From JACKBJ01 sp964549495 (GTDB lineage: Bacteria; Chloroflexota; Anaerolineae; Epilineales; Epilineaceae): a stretch of DNA of 17,044 nucleotides. The position numbers and the translations under genes were made by a program. The notes under the pieces were generated by a model. That model did not search any database, had not been told where the DNA came from, and saw only the letters and a program-made list of their open reading frames with translations. Where the stretch lies: the NCBI GenBank assembly GCA_964549495.1, contig CAZJWJ010000104.1, positions 1-17,044 of the forward strand. The letters run 5' to 3'. Of the stretch, positions 1-6,841 are shown one piece after another (the first letter of the stretch is position 1; each line of letters begins with the position of its first letter).

Positions 1-1
1 C

Positions 2-669
2 AGCAGCAGCCCCGAGGCCTTCGCGGAGCGCGGCCGGCTCGAGATCCCGGTGACCGAGGAGTTTCCAGCCTTCTTCTCGGTCGCGGCCGACGGCTCGGCC
101 ATCGCCCTCGTCCTCGACCGCGTGATCCATCTCATCGACGTCTCCGATCCGGATCAGCCGCGGATGCTCGCCAACTTGCCGCACGAGCACTACATGTTCG
201 ACATCGATATCGTGGGCAACCTGGCGGTGGCCGTCGATGCCAACGCCAGCTATGTCGTCGTCGATGTGCCGGGCCAACAGATCCTCGGGGTGCATGCCAT
301 CGAGGAGGCCGGCGATGGCTACGTCAACCTACTGTCGGTGGTGCTGGACGGCAGCCGCGCCTACCTCTCAGGCGCCCACAACCAGCCTGTCCTGCAGGAC
401 TCGTTCTATCGTAGCGAAGCGCGCCTGTGGTCGGTGGATCTGCAGGTGCCGGAACGTCCCGTCCATCGCAGCTCGCCGGCGCCGAGCCAGGGTTTCCTGG
501 CCGTGGATGACAGCGGTGAGCGCCTGGGGTTTCGGGGAGCGCGGGCTTTGCACAACTCCGGTTGGGTGAGGAAGTGTTGGCACCCACGCCGACGCCGACG
601 CGCGAGCCGACGCGGGGGCCGACACAGGAGATTGCGAGGCGGGTTTGGTTGCCGGTGGTGTGGCGGTGA
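2..669 (+). CDS. Beta-propeller (LVIVD-like) surface protein, 3' part, frameshifted
   Basis: The reading frame enters from the left edge, so the N-terminus is outside the window. Visible sequence has the short repeated strands of LVIVD/YVTN-like propellers, such as VIHLIDVSDPDQPRML and YVVVDVPGQQILG. In the frame open from base 2 the protein turns into arginine-rich nonsense after about base 533 and stops at 676. In the next frame, bases 535-669 encode GSAGFAQLRLGEEVL, a Pro-Thr linker starting APTPTPTREPT, and the tail RRVWLPVVWR before TGA at 667-669. One added base in the GGGG run at 526-529 joins the two parts into a normal-looking final blade. The gene is therefore either a recent pseudogene or carries a sequencing/assembly indel. 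The linker plus hydrophobic tail suggests an exported, surface-retained protein; the partner or ligand is unknown. It converges on the toxin gene with a 19-base gap. Confidence 0.6.
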
Positions 670-688
670 ACCGTGACGAGACGACGGG

Positions 689-1114
689 CTACCCGGGCAG
701 CAGCTCGAAACCTTCTCGAAGGGCAGCCTGACGAAGTCGGGCATCCAGGCACACGAACTGCTGCGATCCTCGCCAGCCGGCAACCCAGGTCAGTGCTGCG
801 GCCAGTTGAAGGGCATCCGCGGCTCTCAAGGGATGTCTCCTCAGGATCCGAAGGGCTTCCTCGCGGAGGGATTCACCGGCCAGCACTTCCGACCATCCCT
901 CGGACAACCGGGTTAGGCAGTCGCGCATTCGGCCGAACTCCACCGCGTCGAAAGCGGATTCGCGCTCGAGTCGCGCGAGGGCCGAAGCGCATTCCACCCG
1001 ACTGCCCCACCAGACGACGATATCGTCATCTCGACCGAGCAGCCCCTGCACTTCATCCGATGCCGGTTGCCGGCAGCACAAGGGGATCAAAGCCGAAGCA
1101 TCCCAGAACCTCAA
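689..1114 (-). CDS. vapC: PIN-domain ribonuclease toxin (VapC-type)
   Basis: This 141-residue protein has the size and pattern of VapC toxins, Mg-dependent ribonucleases that cut RNA and stop growth until neutralised by the partner antitoxin. The four expected acidic residues are visible: Asp5 in RFWDASALI, Glu41 in RVECASAL, Asp100 in RAADALQLA and Asp124 in VCLDARL, so the active site looks intact. The start is TTG at 1112-1114, overlapping the antitoxin stop as TTGA, which implies coupled translation. It starts exactly at the usual VapC N-terminus, so no other start is needed. The target RNA cannot be told from sequence. Confidence 0.88.
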   Translation of the reverse strand: MRFWDASALIPLCCRQPASDEVQGLLGRDDDIVVWWGSRVECASALARLERESAFDAVEFGRMRDCLTRLSEGWSEVLAGESLREEALRILRRHPLRAADALQLAAALTWVAGWRGSQQFVCLDARLRQAALREGFELLPG

Positions 1115-1404
1115 TGGCCTTCCTCACGCTCTGCGAGCAGGGCCTCGAGCACGAGTCCCTTCGGATCGGCTGGAGGTTGTAGGTCTGCTAGCGCCTCTCG
1201 GATTCCCCCTCGTCCACGACGCAGGAGGCCAGCTCGCTCCAACTCGGCCAGATGAGCCTGCGCATCGTCATGGGCGGCATCGATGGGGATCAGGCGCGCG
1301 ATCGGGCGTCCATGTTCTGTCACGATCAACTCATGCCCGGCCTTGACCTGCGCCAGATAGGCACTCAGTGAGGCCTTGAGCTTCGCGATACCGACCGCCA
1401 CCAT
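1111..1404 (-). CDS. Phd/YefM-family antitoxin (VapB-type)
   Basis: This 97-residue protein opens with VGIAKLKASLSAYLAQVKAG, followed by IVTEHGRPIARLIP, the classical Phd/YefM DNA-binding fold. The C-terminal half, rich in charged and leucine residues, would wrap the toxin. ATG at 1402-1404 is chosen because GGAGGA lies just upstream and it gives the family N-terminus; an in-frame start at 1443 would add an atypical extension. It precedes and overlaps the PIN toxin gene. Phd proteins repress their own promoter, and the perfect palindrome at 1448-1462, about 44 bases upstream, is the obvious operator candidate. Confidence 0.87.
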   Translation of the reverse strand: MVAVGIAKLKASLSAYLAQVKAGHELIVTEHGRPIARLIPIDAAHDDAQAHLAELERAGLLRRGRGGIREALADLQPPADPKGLVLEALLAEREEGH

Positions 1405-1447
1405 TTCATTCCTCCGTTCCGGGATTCGAGACAGCGCCACCAAAGCA

Positions 1448-1462
1448 TGACTACTCTAGTCA
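1448..1462. promoter_or_regulatory. Palindromic operator candidate of the toxin-antitoxin operon
   Basis: TGACTA-CTC-TAGTCA is a perfect 6-bp inverted repeat around a 3-base centre. It overlaps the predicted -10 of the antitoxin promoter (minus strand). This is the geometry expected of a Phd-type autorepressor site; binding is inferred. Confidence 0.6.
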
Positions 1463-1481
1463 CAACCAGCGAATTCACCAA
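1453..1481 (-). promoter_or_regulatory. Predicted sigma70-like promoter of the toxin-antitoxin operon
   Basis: On the minus strand, TTGGTG (1481-1476) and TAGAGT (1458-1453) are separated by exactly 17 bases. Only 3/6 and 4/6 positions match consensus, but the spacing and the overlapping palindrome support it. It would give a leader of roughly 40 bases. Confidence 0.4.
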
Positions 1482-1499
1482 ACTCCGACCGGAGATGGC

Positions 1500-1528
1500 T
1501 TGACGAGGCTCTGCCGGAGTCCCATGAT
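1500..1528 (+). promoter_or_regulatory. Predicted promoter of the Rieske-like/TPM operon
   Basis: TTGACG at 1500-1505 and CATGAT at 1523-1528 are separated by 17 bases and lie about 60 bases upstream of the ATG at 1589. The -35 matches 5/6 and the -10 matches 4/6 of the sigma70 consensus. Confidence 0.45.
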
Positions 1529-1588
1529 GGTCCTAGGCCGCGTCTAGCCATACCCATCGCTGGCACCGGTGATTCCGGAGACTGCGCT

Positions 1589-2212
1589 ATGGTCGAAGTC
1601 AATCGACGAGCTCGAGCAGACGGCGTCCAGCCGGCCGGCATCGGCCCCGCCGATGACGAAGCCGCAAGGGCCCGCAGCAGGCTCCTCTTGGCCTGGCTGA
1701 TCTCCGCCGGGGCCGCGACGATCGGTCTGGCCGCCCTGCTCCTCTGGCTGGCCATACCCGAGTCGCCCGAACGCTTCGGCCTTGTCGAGCCGCTAGCGGT
1801 AGGTCGCGTCGAGCCCGGGCCCTCCGCGCCGAATTCACCGCAGCATGTCGCCTCGGGCCGCTTGTGGCTGGTCGAGACCGATGCCGGCTGGCTCGCACTG
1901 CGCGATCGCAGCCCGCATCTGGGCTGCAAGATGCGCTGGAATCGCGCCTCCCGCCGCTTCGTCGACCCCTGCCACGGCCAGATCCATCGCCTGGACGGCA
2001 GCTACGAACGCGGTCCAACGCGAGCGGACATGCAGCGCCTTTCGCTGGTGGCCGTCGGGCCGGACGGCGAGGTCCTGGCCGAGAACGGACCGGCGGGCCG
2101 GCCGCTGCGCATCGCTTCGGAGGGGGTCGCTCGGCTCTACATCGATCTGGCCGAGCTCGATGCGGCGGATGGAGAGGACGTAGCACAGGAGACCGCCGAG
2201 ACCGAGCGATGA
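1589..2212 (+). CDS. Membrane-anchored Rieske-like protein with an incomplete 2Fe-2S site
   Basis: A 207-residue protein with a basic N-terminus, one membrane segment at about residues 32-56 and an exposed Rieske-fold domain at about 90-160. Box 1 reads S108-P-H110-L-G-C113 where active Rieske proteins have C-x-H-L-G-C; box 2 reads D126-P-C128-H129-G. The first Fe-ligand cysteine is therefore serine, and the disulfide partner in box 2 is aspartate. Both histidines and one ligand cysteine remain. The codon for Ser108 is AGC, one base from TGC. Binding of a normal cluster is doubtful, and a structural or altered-ligand role is possible. GGAG eight bases before the ATG supports the start. The TPM gene follows after 25 bases, so they are probably co-transcribed. 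No cytochrome b partner is visible nearby. Confidence 0.75.
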   Translation: MVEVNRRARADGVQPAGIGPADDEAARARSRLLLAWLISAGAATIGLAALLLWLAIPESPERFGLVEPLAVGRVEPGPSAPNSPQHVASGRLWLVETDAGWLALRDRSPHLGCKMRWNRASRRFVDPCHGQIHRLDGSYERGPTRADMQRLSLVAVGPDGEVLAENGPAGRPLRIASEGVARLYIDLAELDAADGEDVAQETAETER

Positions 2213-2237
2213 TTGGGCCGAGCCGAGGGCAGGCGAT

Positions 2238-4865
2238 ATGATCATCGGGCCAGGGTTCGACCGATCTTCCCTCGAAACCTCTGGCTTCGAACCGTCCCCA
2301 GCCTGGAGCGCTCGATCCATGGACCTGCCCTCGATCCTCGACCCGGAGCCGGCCGGCACGACCGACCGAAAGGCGGCCTGCTCCCCGACTCCTCGCCGCC
2401 GGTTGACACCCTTGTTGCTCGCGCTCGCGCTCCTGGCGATCGCCGGGATACCGGCCGGCGCCCAATCTCCCTTCCCCGAGCGCAACGGCTACCTGGCCAA
2501 CGGCACCGACACCGAGCTGAGCGAGGCGCGGATCCAGGAGGAGATCGCCAGCCGGCTGGGCGAGGCCTACGGTCTGGACGGCCTGGTCTTGATGGTCGAC
2601 CAGTGCCTGCCCGACCCCGAGGTCTACCTCGACGAGGCCCTGGTGCACTACGATCTGGCGCCGGACGGCGGGGCGATGTACGACGACGCGGTGGTCTGGC
2701 TGATCTGCTTCGAGCCCCGCTTCGTGGGCTTCTTCTACACCGCCGAGAACCCCTACGCGCCCGAGTGGGACGCGGCTGGCGTGGCCGACCGGGCCTCCGG
2801 CGCCATGGCCGAGCGGCTCTCGGCCGGCAACTTCACCGGCGGCATCACCGCCGGCATCGACGCCGTGGCCGATGTCCTGGAGGGCAACGCGCCGGTCGGG
2901 GCGGTCGAGGAGCCGGCGGCGCCCGTCGACGACCTTCCGGCACCCGCGGCCCGCGGCGACGCGGCGGAGCCCGATCGCGGGTCGTCCGACGACGCGGAAG
3001 GCGACGGAAGCTTGGCCTCCCAGCTGGCGGCGGCCGGCGCGCTGGGCTTGGGTGGCCTGTGGCTGTGGCGACGGCGCAAGCGACAGGCGGAGCGGATCGT
3101 CTCGAAGGAAGACGAGACCGCCGCGACCGAGGCCTCCCCGCGGGCGGCGCTGCTGGCGCGACTGGAACGGCTCGACGGCCGACTGACCGAGGAGCATCCG
3201 GCCGTCGCGCGGTTGGTGCTGGCCTATCAGAGCATCGGCGAGGAGGCCATGCTCGAGGTGAGCCGGCGGCACGAGGGCATGATCGAGCGGCTGCGGGCCT
3301 TGCGCTCGGGCATCGAAGTGCTGCCCGAACTGTCGGCCGAGGGGGCGCCCGCCAGCGGCTCCCTGGCCGGCTCCGAGACCGGGCCGGACGCGGTCTCATC
3401 GCCGGACGAGCGACTGCGGGCCCGCTATGCCGAAGCCGACGGGCAGCTCGCGTCCTTGGAAGCCTACGTCGACGAGATCGATGCCGAGGCGGATCACGTC
3501 GAGATGCTCGAGGAGCGGGCGGCGGTGCTGACGGTCGAGGCGCGCAAGGCCATCGAGGCCGGCTTGGATCGCTACCGCGACCTGGTCGGGCGCATGGATA
3601 CCGAGTTCGCGCCGCTGCCGGAGGCCGAGGCCGCGATGGATGTGCCGGTACGGCTGGCCGAGGAAGCCGAAACGGTGCTGGGTACCGGCGATCGGATCAC
3701 GGCCGGCCGGTTGGCGGAGGACGCCGCCACCCTGGCCGAGGAGACGCCGGGTCTGCTGGAGGAGGCGCTCGAGGTGGACGATCGGATCGAGGAGGGCGTG
3801 ACCCTCTTCGAACGCTTGGATGCCTACGCCGAGACCAGCTGGGCCGACGTCCGCGGCAACGGATCGGAGGCCGAGGAGAGCCTGGAGACGGCGCTGGACA
3901 TGCTGCGCCGGACGCTGGAGGCCGGTCCCGGGGACTTCGGCGCCGACCTGGCGGCCGGCTACATGGCCAGCCTCGAGCGAGCGGCCGCCGAGCTCCAACG
4001 CGCCCGCGGCCTGATCGACGCCATCGAACAGCGGCTCGAGCGCTTGGAGCAGGCACGGAGCACGGCGGTCGACCGCATCGAGGGCCTGAGGGGCGAGATC
4101 GAGAAGGCGCGGCAGTGGTTGGCCTCGCCGGGCGTGGCCGGCGATGTCGACGCCTCGCCGGAGGTCGCCCTGACGGAGGCCGAGCAGCTGCTGGACGCCC
4201 AAGCCGTCGCCATGGCCGAGGCCAAGCCCGACTGGCTGTCGATCACACGGCATCTGCACGCGGTCTCCAGCCGGGTCGAGTCCGCGCTGGCCGAGGGACG
4301 CCGCCAGAACGATCGATTGGACGCCCTGCGCGAACATTGGACCTCGGCCCGGCAGGCCGCCGAGTCGGCCATCGAGCGGCTGGATCGGTACCTGGCGCGC
4401 CACCGCGCCGATGCGCCGGACTCGGTGACGGGCGACCTGGCCGCGGCGCGAGAGCAGCTCCGACTCGCCGAGCAGACGGCCCAGGGCGCCGAAGGCTTGG
4501 GCGATGCGGTGCGGGTCGAGCGTCTGCAGCAGGCGGTCGAGCAGGCCGAATCCGCCGACGCGGAGGCCGACCGGGCCTACGAGCAGCTAGCGGCGGCGGC
4601 GGCCAAGGCCGATCGCGAGCGATCCTACCAGCCGCGCCCGGACTGGTTGGGGCCGACCGTTCCGATACCCGTTCCGCGCCGCCGAAGCATCTTCATCCCC
4701 GGCCCCTTCAGCAGTAGCACCGGCCCGACCGTGCGCCATTCGAACAAGAGCAGCTGGGGCTCGCGGCCCCGATCGAGCTCGCGCCCGGTCGCCCGCCGCA
4801 GCATCCGAAGCTCCGGTGGCGGCCGGAGCTCCAGCGGTCGGCGCGGGGGTGGCAAGGGCTGGTAG
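2238..4865 (+). CDS. TPM-domain membrane protein with long coiled-coil region and Gly/Ser/Arg tail
   Basis: This is an 875-residue protein. A signal-like hydrophobic stretch (RRRLTPLLLALALLAIAG, about 53-70, then AGAQS) is followed by a TPM domain at about 95-215, with blocks such as LDGLVLMVDQC and DDAVVWLICFEPRFVGFFYT. An acidic Pro/Ala linker leads to a transmembrane helix at about 259-277 ending in WLWRRRKR. About 500 residues of Glu/Ala/Leu/Arg-rich helix follow (about 290-800), probably cytoplasmic coiled coil, then a basic Ser/Gly-rich tail ending GGGKGW. TPM proteins include photosystem repair phosphatases and YgcG-like membrane proteins; the reaction here is unknown. The start is uncertain: ATG 2238 has a modest AGG upstream, and ATG 2319 would shorten the leader before the signal segment. 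Confidence 0.75.
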   Translation: MIIGPGFDRSSLETSGFEPSPAWSARSMDLPSILDPEPAGTTDRKAACSPTPRRRLTPLLLALALLAIAGIPAGAQSPFPERNGYLANGTDTELSEARIQEEIASRLGEAYGLDGLVLMVDQCLPDPEVYLDEALVHYDLAPDGGAMYDDAVVWLICFEPRFVGFFYTAENPYAPEWDAAGVADRASGAMAERLSAGNFTGGITAGIDAVADVLEGNAPVGAVEEPAAPVDDLPAPAARGDAAEPDRGSSDDAEGDGSLASQLAAAGALGLGGLWLWRRRKRQAERIVSKEDETAATEASPRAALLARLERLDGRLTEEHPAVARLVLAYQSIGEEAMLEVSRRHEGMIERLRALRSGIEVLPELSAEGAPASGSLAGSETGPDAVSSPDERLRARYAEADGQLASLEAYVDEIDAEADHVEMLEERAAVLTVEARKAIEAGLDRYRDLVGRMDTEFAPLPEAEAAMDVPVRLAEEAETVLGTGDRITAGRLAEDAATLAEETPGLLEEALEVDDRIEEGVTLFERLDAYAETSWADVRGNGSEAEESLETALDMLRRTLEAGPGDFGADLAAGYMASLERAAAELQRARGLIDAIEQRLERLEQARSTAVDRIEGLRGEIEKARQWLASPGVAGDVDASPEVALTEAEQLLDAQAVAMAEAKPDWLSITRHLHAVSSRVESALAEGRRQNDRLDALREHWTSARQAAESAIERLDRYLARHRADAPDSVTGDLAAAREQLRLAEQTAQGAEGLGDAVRVERLQQAVEQAESADAEADRAYEQLAAAAAKADRERSYQPRPDWLGPTVPIPVPRRRSIFIPGPFSSSTGPTVRHSNKSSWGSRPRSSSRPVARRSIRSSGGGRSSSGRRGGGKGW

Positions 4866-4897
4866 GGGCTACCTTCGGATGGGACGAGCCGGACCGG

Positions 4898-4928
4898 CGC
4901 CATGCGAGTCGTTCACCACCGCATGGCG
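4898..4928. terminator. Hairpin between convergent genes
   Basis: CGCCATGCG (4898-4906) and CGCATGGCG (4920-4928) form a perfect 9-bp stem with a 13-base loop. It lies between the stop of the TPM gene (4865) and the stop of the small acidic gene (4932). No T-run follows on either strand, so it is not a textbook intrinsic terminator. Confidence 0.45.
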
Positions 4929-4931
4929 ACC

Positions 4932-5390
4932 TCAGTCCACCACGCCGCGCTCGCGGGTCTCGGACTCCATGCGCCAGCCGGTGACGGCCGCATCGAGCTT
5001 GCGCCAGCGGAGGATCCAGTGGAGGATGTCGTCCTGCAATTCCTTGACCTCGTCCAGCGGCTCGTCGCTGTCGCCCAGGTCGACCTCGCGCTCGACCTGA
5101 TCGTCCAAGCGCTCGCGGAGATCGTCCCAGTCGTGGCATAGCAAGGTCATGGTCTCCTCCATGCCCTCGGCCCGGGGAATCAAAGCCAGGTCAGATTCCT
5201 CGATGTTGTCGATGGCCGCATCGAGCTCCTCGCAGCGGGCCTCGACCAGCGGGCTGGCCTCCTCAGCAGACGGCGCCACCTGTTGGCACCAGCCACGCAC
5301 TTGCCCCGGGATGACCGGGTCGAGCGCGCTCCGCTCCAGCGCGCGGAGTCGCTGGTCCAAATCGCGGGACTTCTCTCGTTGCTCGACCAT
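4932..5390 (-). CDS. Small acidic helical protein, unknown function
   Basis: I do not recognise this 152-residue protein. It has no signal peptide or membrane segment and is predicted to be almost all helix, very rich in Glu, Asp, Leu and Arg (ERLDDQVEREVDLGDSDEP), with three cysteines in WCQQ, RCEE and LCHD contexts and several tryptophans near the C-terminus. ATG at 5388-5390 is chosen because TTGGAGAGCAAAT directly precedes it, giving GGAGAG at ideal spacing; a longer frame to 5618 lacks protein-like composition. It lies 250 bases downstream of the FAD oxidase gene on the same strand, so it may have its own promoter, and it converges with the TPM gene. That 250-base gap contains no other gene I can support. 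Confidence 0.65.
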   Translation of the reverse strand: MVEQREKSRDLDQRLRALERSALDPVIPGQVRGWCQQVAPSAEEASPLVEARCEELDAAIDNIEESDLALIPRAEGMEETMTLLCHDWDDLRERLDDQVEREVDLGDSDEPLDEVKELQDDILHWILRWRKLDAAVTGWRMESETRERGVVD

Positions 5391-5640
5391 ATTTGCTCTC
5401 CAATAGATCATGAGGCGCGGAAACCGAGGCGCGTGCTTCCACGCCTCCAGGATCCTGACGCCGACTTGGATTTGGATTCCGGTCCCCTCACCATAGCCAC
5501 TCGCGTCCACACCGAACATCCGGCAGATCCTCGATCTACCTGAGGGATTCCCCTCGTCCATCGGGCGGCCACGAGACCCTTCTGGACCCCGGAGATCGTT
5601 TGGGACAGGAGCGAGCACGAGGAACCTGGGCTCGAGTCGC

Positions 5641-6807
5641 TCAGATCACATGGTGTTCCCGGATCGAGCGATCCTCGGTGAAACGCGCGTAGTCCAGCTC
5701 GGAGATGTCGAGGCTGCTGGTCTTGCCATCCACGAGCGACTCGGCCATCAGCAGGCCCGCGGCCGGCCCGTGCATGAAGCCATGCCCCGAGAAGCCGGTC
5801 AGCAGATGGTAGCCAGCCAGGTCGGGCACCGGCCCGATGATGGGGTGCGCATCGGGCGTCATCTCGTAGAGGCCGGCCCACCGGGCGGCCACGCCGGCCT
5901 CGGCCAGCAAAGGCAGGCGCTGCATGGCGCTTTCCAGGTGGACCAGCTCCCAGTCGCGGTCGACGCGCTCGTCGAAGCCCGGCGCCTGGTCCGGATTGGA
6001 CCGGCCGGTCAGCAGGCCCTCGCCTTCGCGGTGAAAGTAGAGGCCGCGCGCGAAATCGACGAGGAAGGGGAAGTCGGGCCGCAGATCCGGCAGGGCGGTG
6101 GTGACCAGCATCTGGCGCCGGATGGGCTCGACCGGCAGCGGCACGCCGGCCATTGCGCTCAGCGGCGCCGACCAGGGGCCGGCGGCGTTGACCACCTGGC
6201 GGCAGGCCACCCGGCCGCGATCGCTGCGGATGCCCGCGATGCGCCGGCCGGCCTCGTCCCGCTCGATCCCGAGCACCTCGACGCCCGTCAGGGCGGTGAC
6301 ACCCATCCGGCGCGCGGCGGCAACGTAGCCCATCACCACACCGTGGGGATCGGCCAGGCCGTCGCCGGCATGGTAGGTGGCCGCCAGCAGGTCGGGCGCC
6401 TGCAGCTCGGGCAGCCAGCGCCGGACGGTCTCGGGCTCCAGCCACTCGGTGGGCACGCCGAGACGGTTCTGGAGGGCGAGGTTGCGGCGAAAGACCGCCA
6501 GCTCGTCCTCGCGCGTCAAGAGGAAGAGGTAGCCCGGCCAGCGCAGGTCGATGGCCTGCCCGAGCTCCTCCTCGAAGCGCTCGAGCATGGGCAGGGCGAG
6601 CTGCGAGAGCCGGATGTTGATCTCGCTGCCGAACTGGTAGCGGATGCCGCCGGCGCATTTGCCCGTGGCCCCGGCGCCCCAGTGGTCCTGGCGCTCGAGC
6701 AGGAGCACGTCCCGGCAGCCGCGCAAGGCCAGATGGTAGGCCGTGCTGGCCCCCATCACCCCGCCGCCGACGATGACGATCTCGGCTCGGGCGGGAAGCT
6801 CGGCCAT
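5641..6807 (-). CDS. FAD-dependent amine oxidase (DAO family, sarcosine oxidase beta-like)
   Basis: This 388-residue flavoprotein begins with a Rossmann FAD site, IVIVGGGVMGAS (about 10-21), with the ribose-binding glutamate in VLLLERQ at about 38. The GATGKCAGGIRYQFG region and the C-terminal block DAHPIIGPVPDLAGYHLLTGFSGHGF are typical of sarcosine/glycine/dimethylglycine oxidase-like members, which oxidise secondary or tertiary amino acids using O2 or an electron acceptor. The exact substrate is not readable. No signal peptide is seen, so it is cytoplasmic. ATG 6807 has GGAG upstream; GTG 6831 is an in-frame alternative with weaker signals. It begins shortly after the PAP-phosphatase-like gene stop (6842) and is probably the fourth gene of that operon. 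An osmoprotectant/betaine-type importer lies 8 kb away, so a link to methylated amines is possible but unproven. Confidence 0.8.
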   Translation of the reverse strand: MAELPARAEIVIVGGGVMGASTAYHLALRGCRDVLLLERQDHWGAGATGKCAGGIRYQFGSEINIRLSQLALPMLERFEEELGQAIDLRWPGYLFLLTREDELAVFRRNLALQNRLGVPTEWLEPETVRRWLPELQAPDLLAATYHAGDGLADPHGVVMGYVAAARRMGVTALTGVEVLGIERDEAGRRIAGIRSDRGRVACRQVVNAAGPWSAPLSAMAGVPLPVEPIRRQMLVTTALPDLRPDFPFLVDFARGLYFHREGEGLLTGRSNPDQAPGFDERVDRDWELVHLESAMQRLPLLAEAGVAARWAGLYEMTPDAHPIIGPVPDLAGYHLLTGFSGHGFMHGPAAGLLMAESLVDGKTSSLDISELDYARFTEDRSIREHHVI

Positions 6808-6841
6808 GCTCGAGGCTCCGGCGGAGCTCACCGGGGCCGGC

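Noticed and set aside
517..580. Programmed -1 ribosomal frameshift in the propeller gene
   Set aside because: No in-phase slippery heptamer; GGGTTTC is in the wrong phase, and no clear downstream structure was seen. An indel is simpler.
1599..3272. Long open minus-strand frame (557 codons) opposite the Rieske-like and TPM genes
   Set aside because: Arg/Gly/Pro-rich composition with no motifs. It is a shadow frame of GC-rich codons opposite two well-supported genes.
2213..4717. 834-codon plus-strand frame overlapping the TPM gene
   Set aside because: Low-complexity Arg/Gly composition, while the other frame carries the signal segment, TPM domain and membrane helix.
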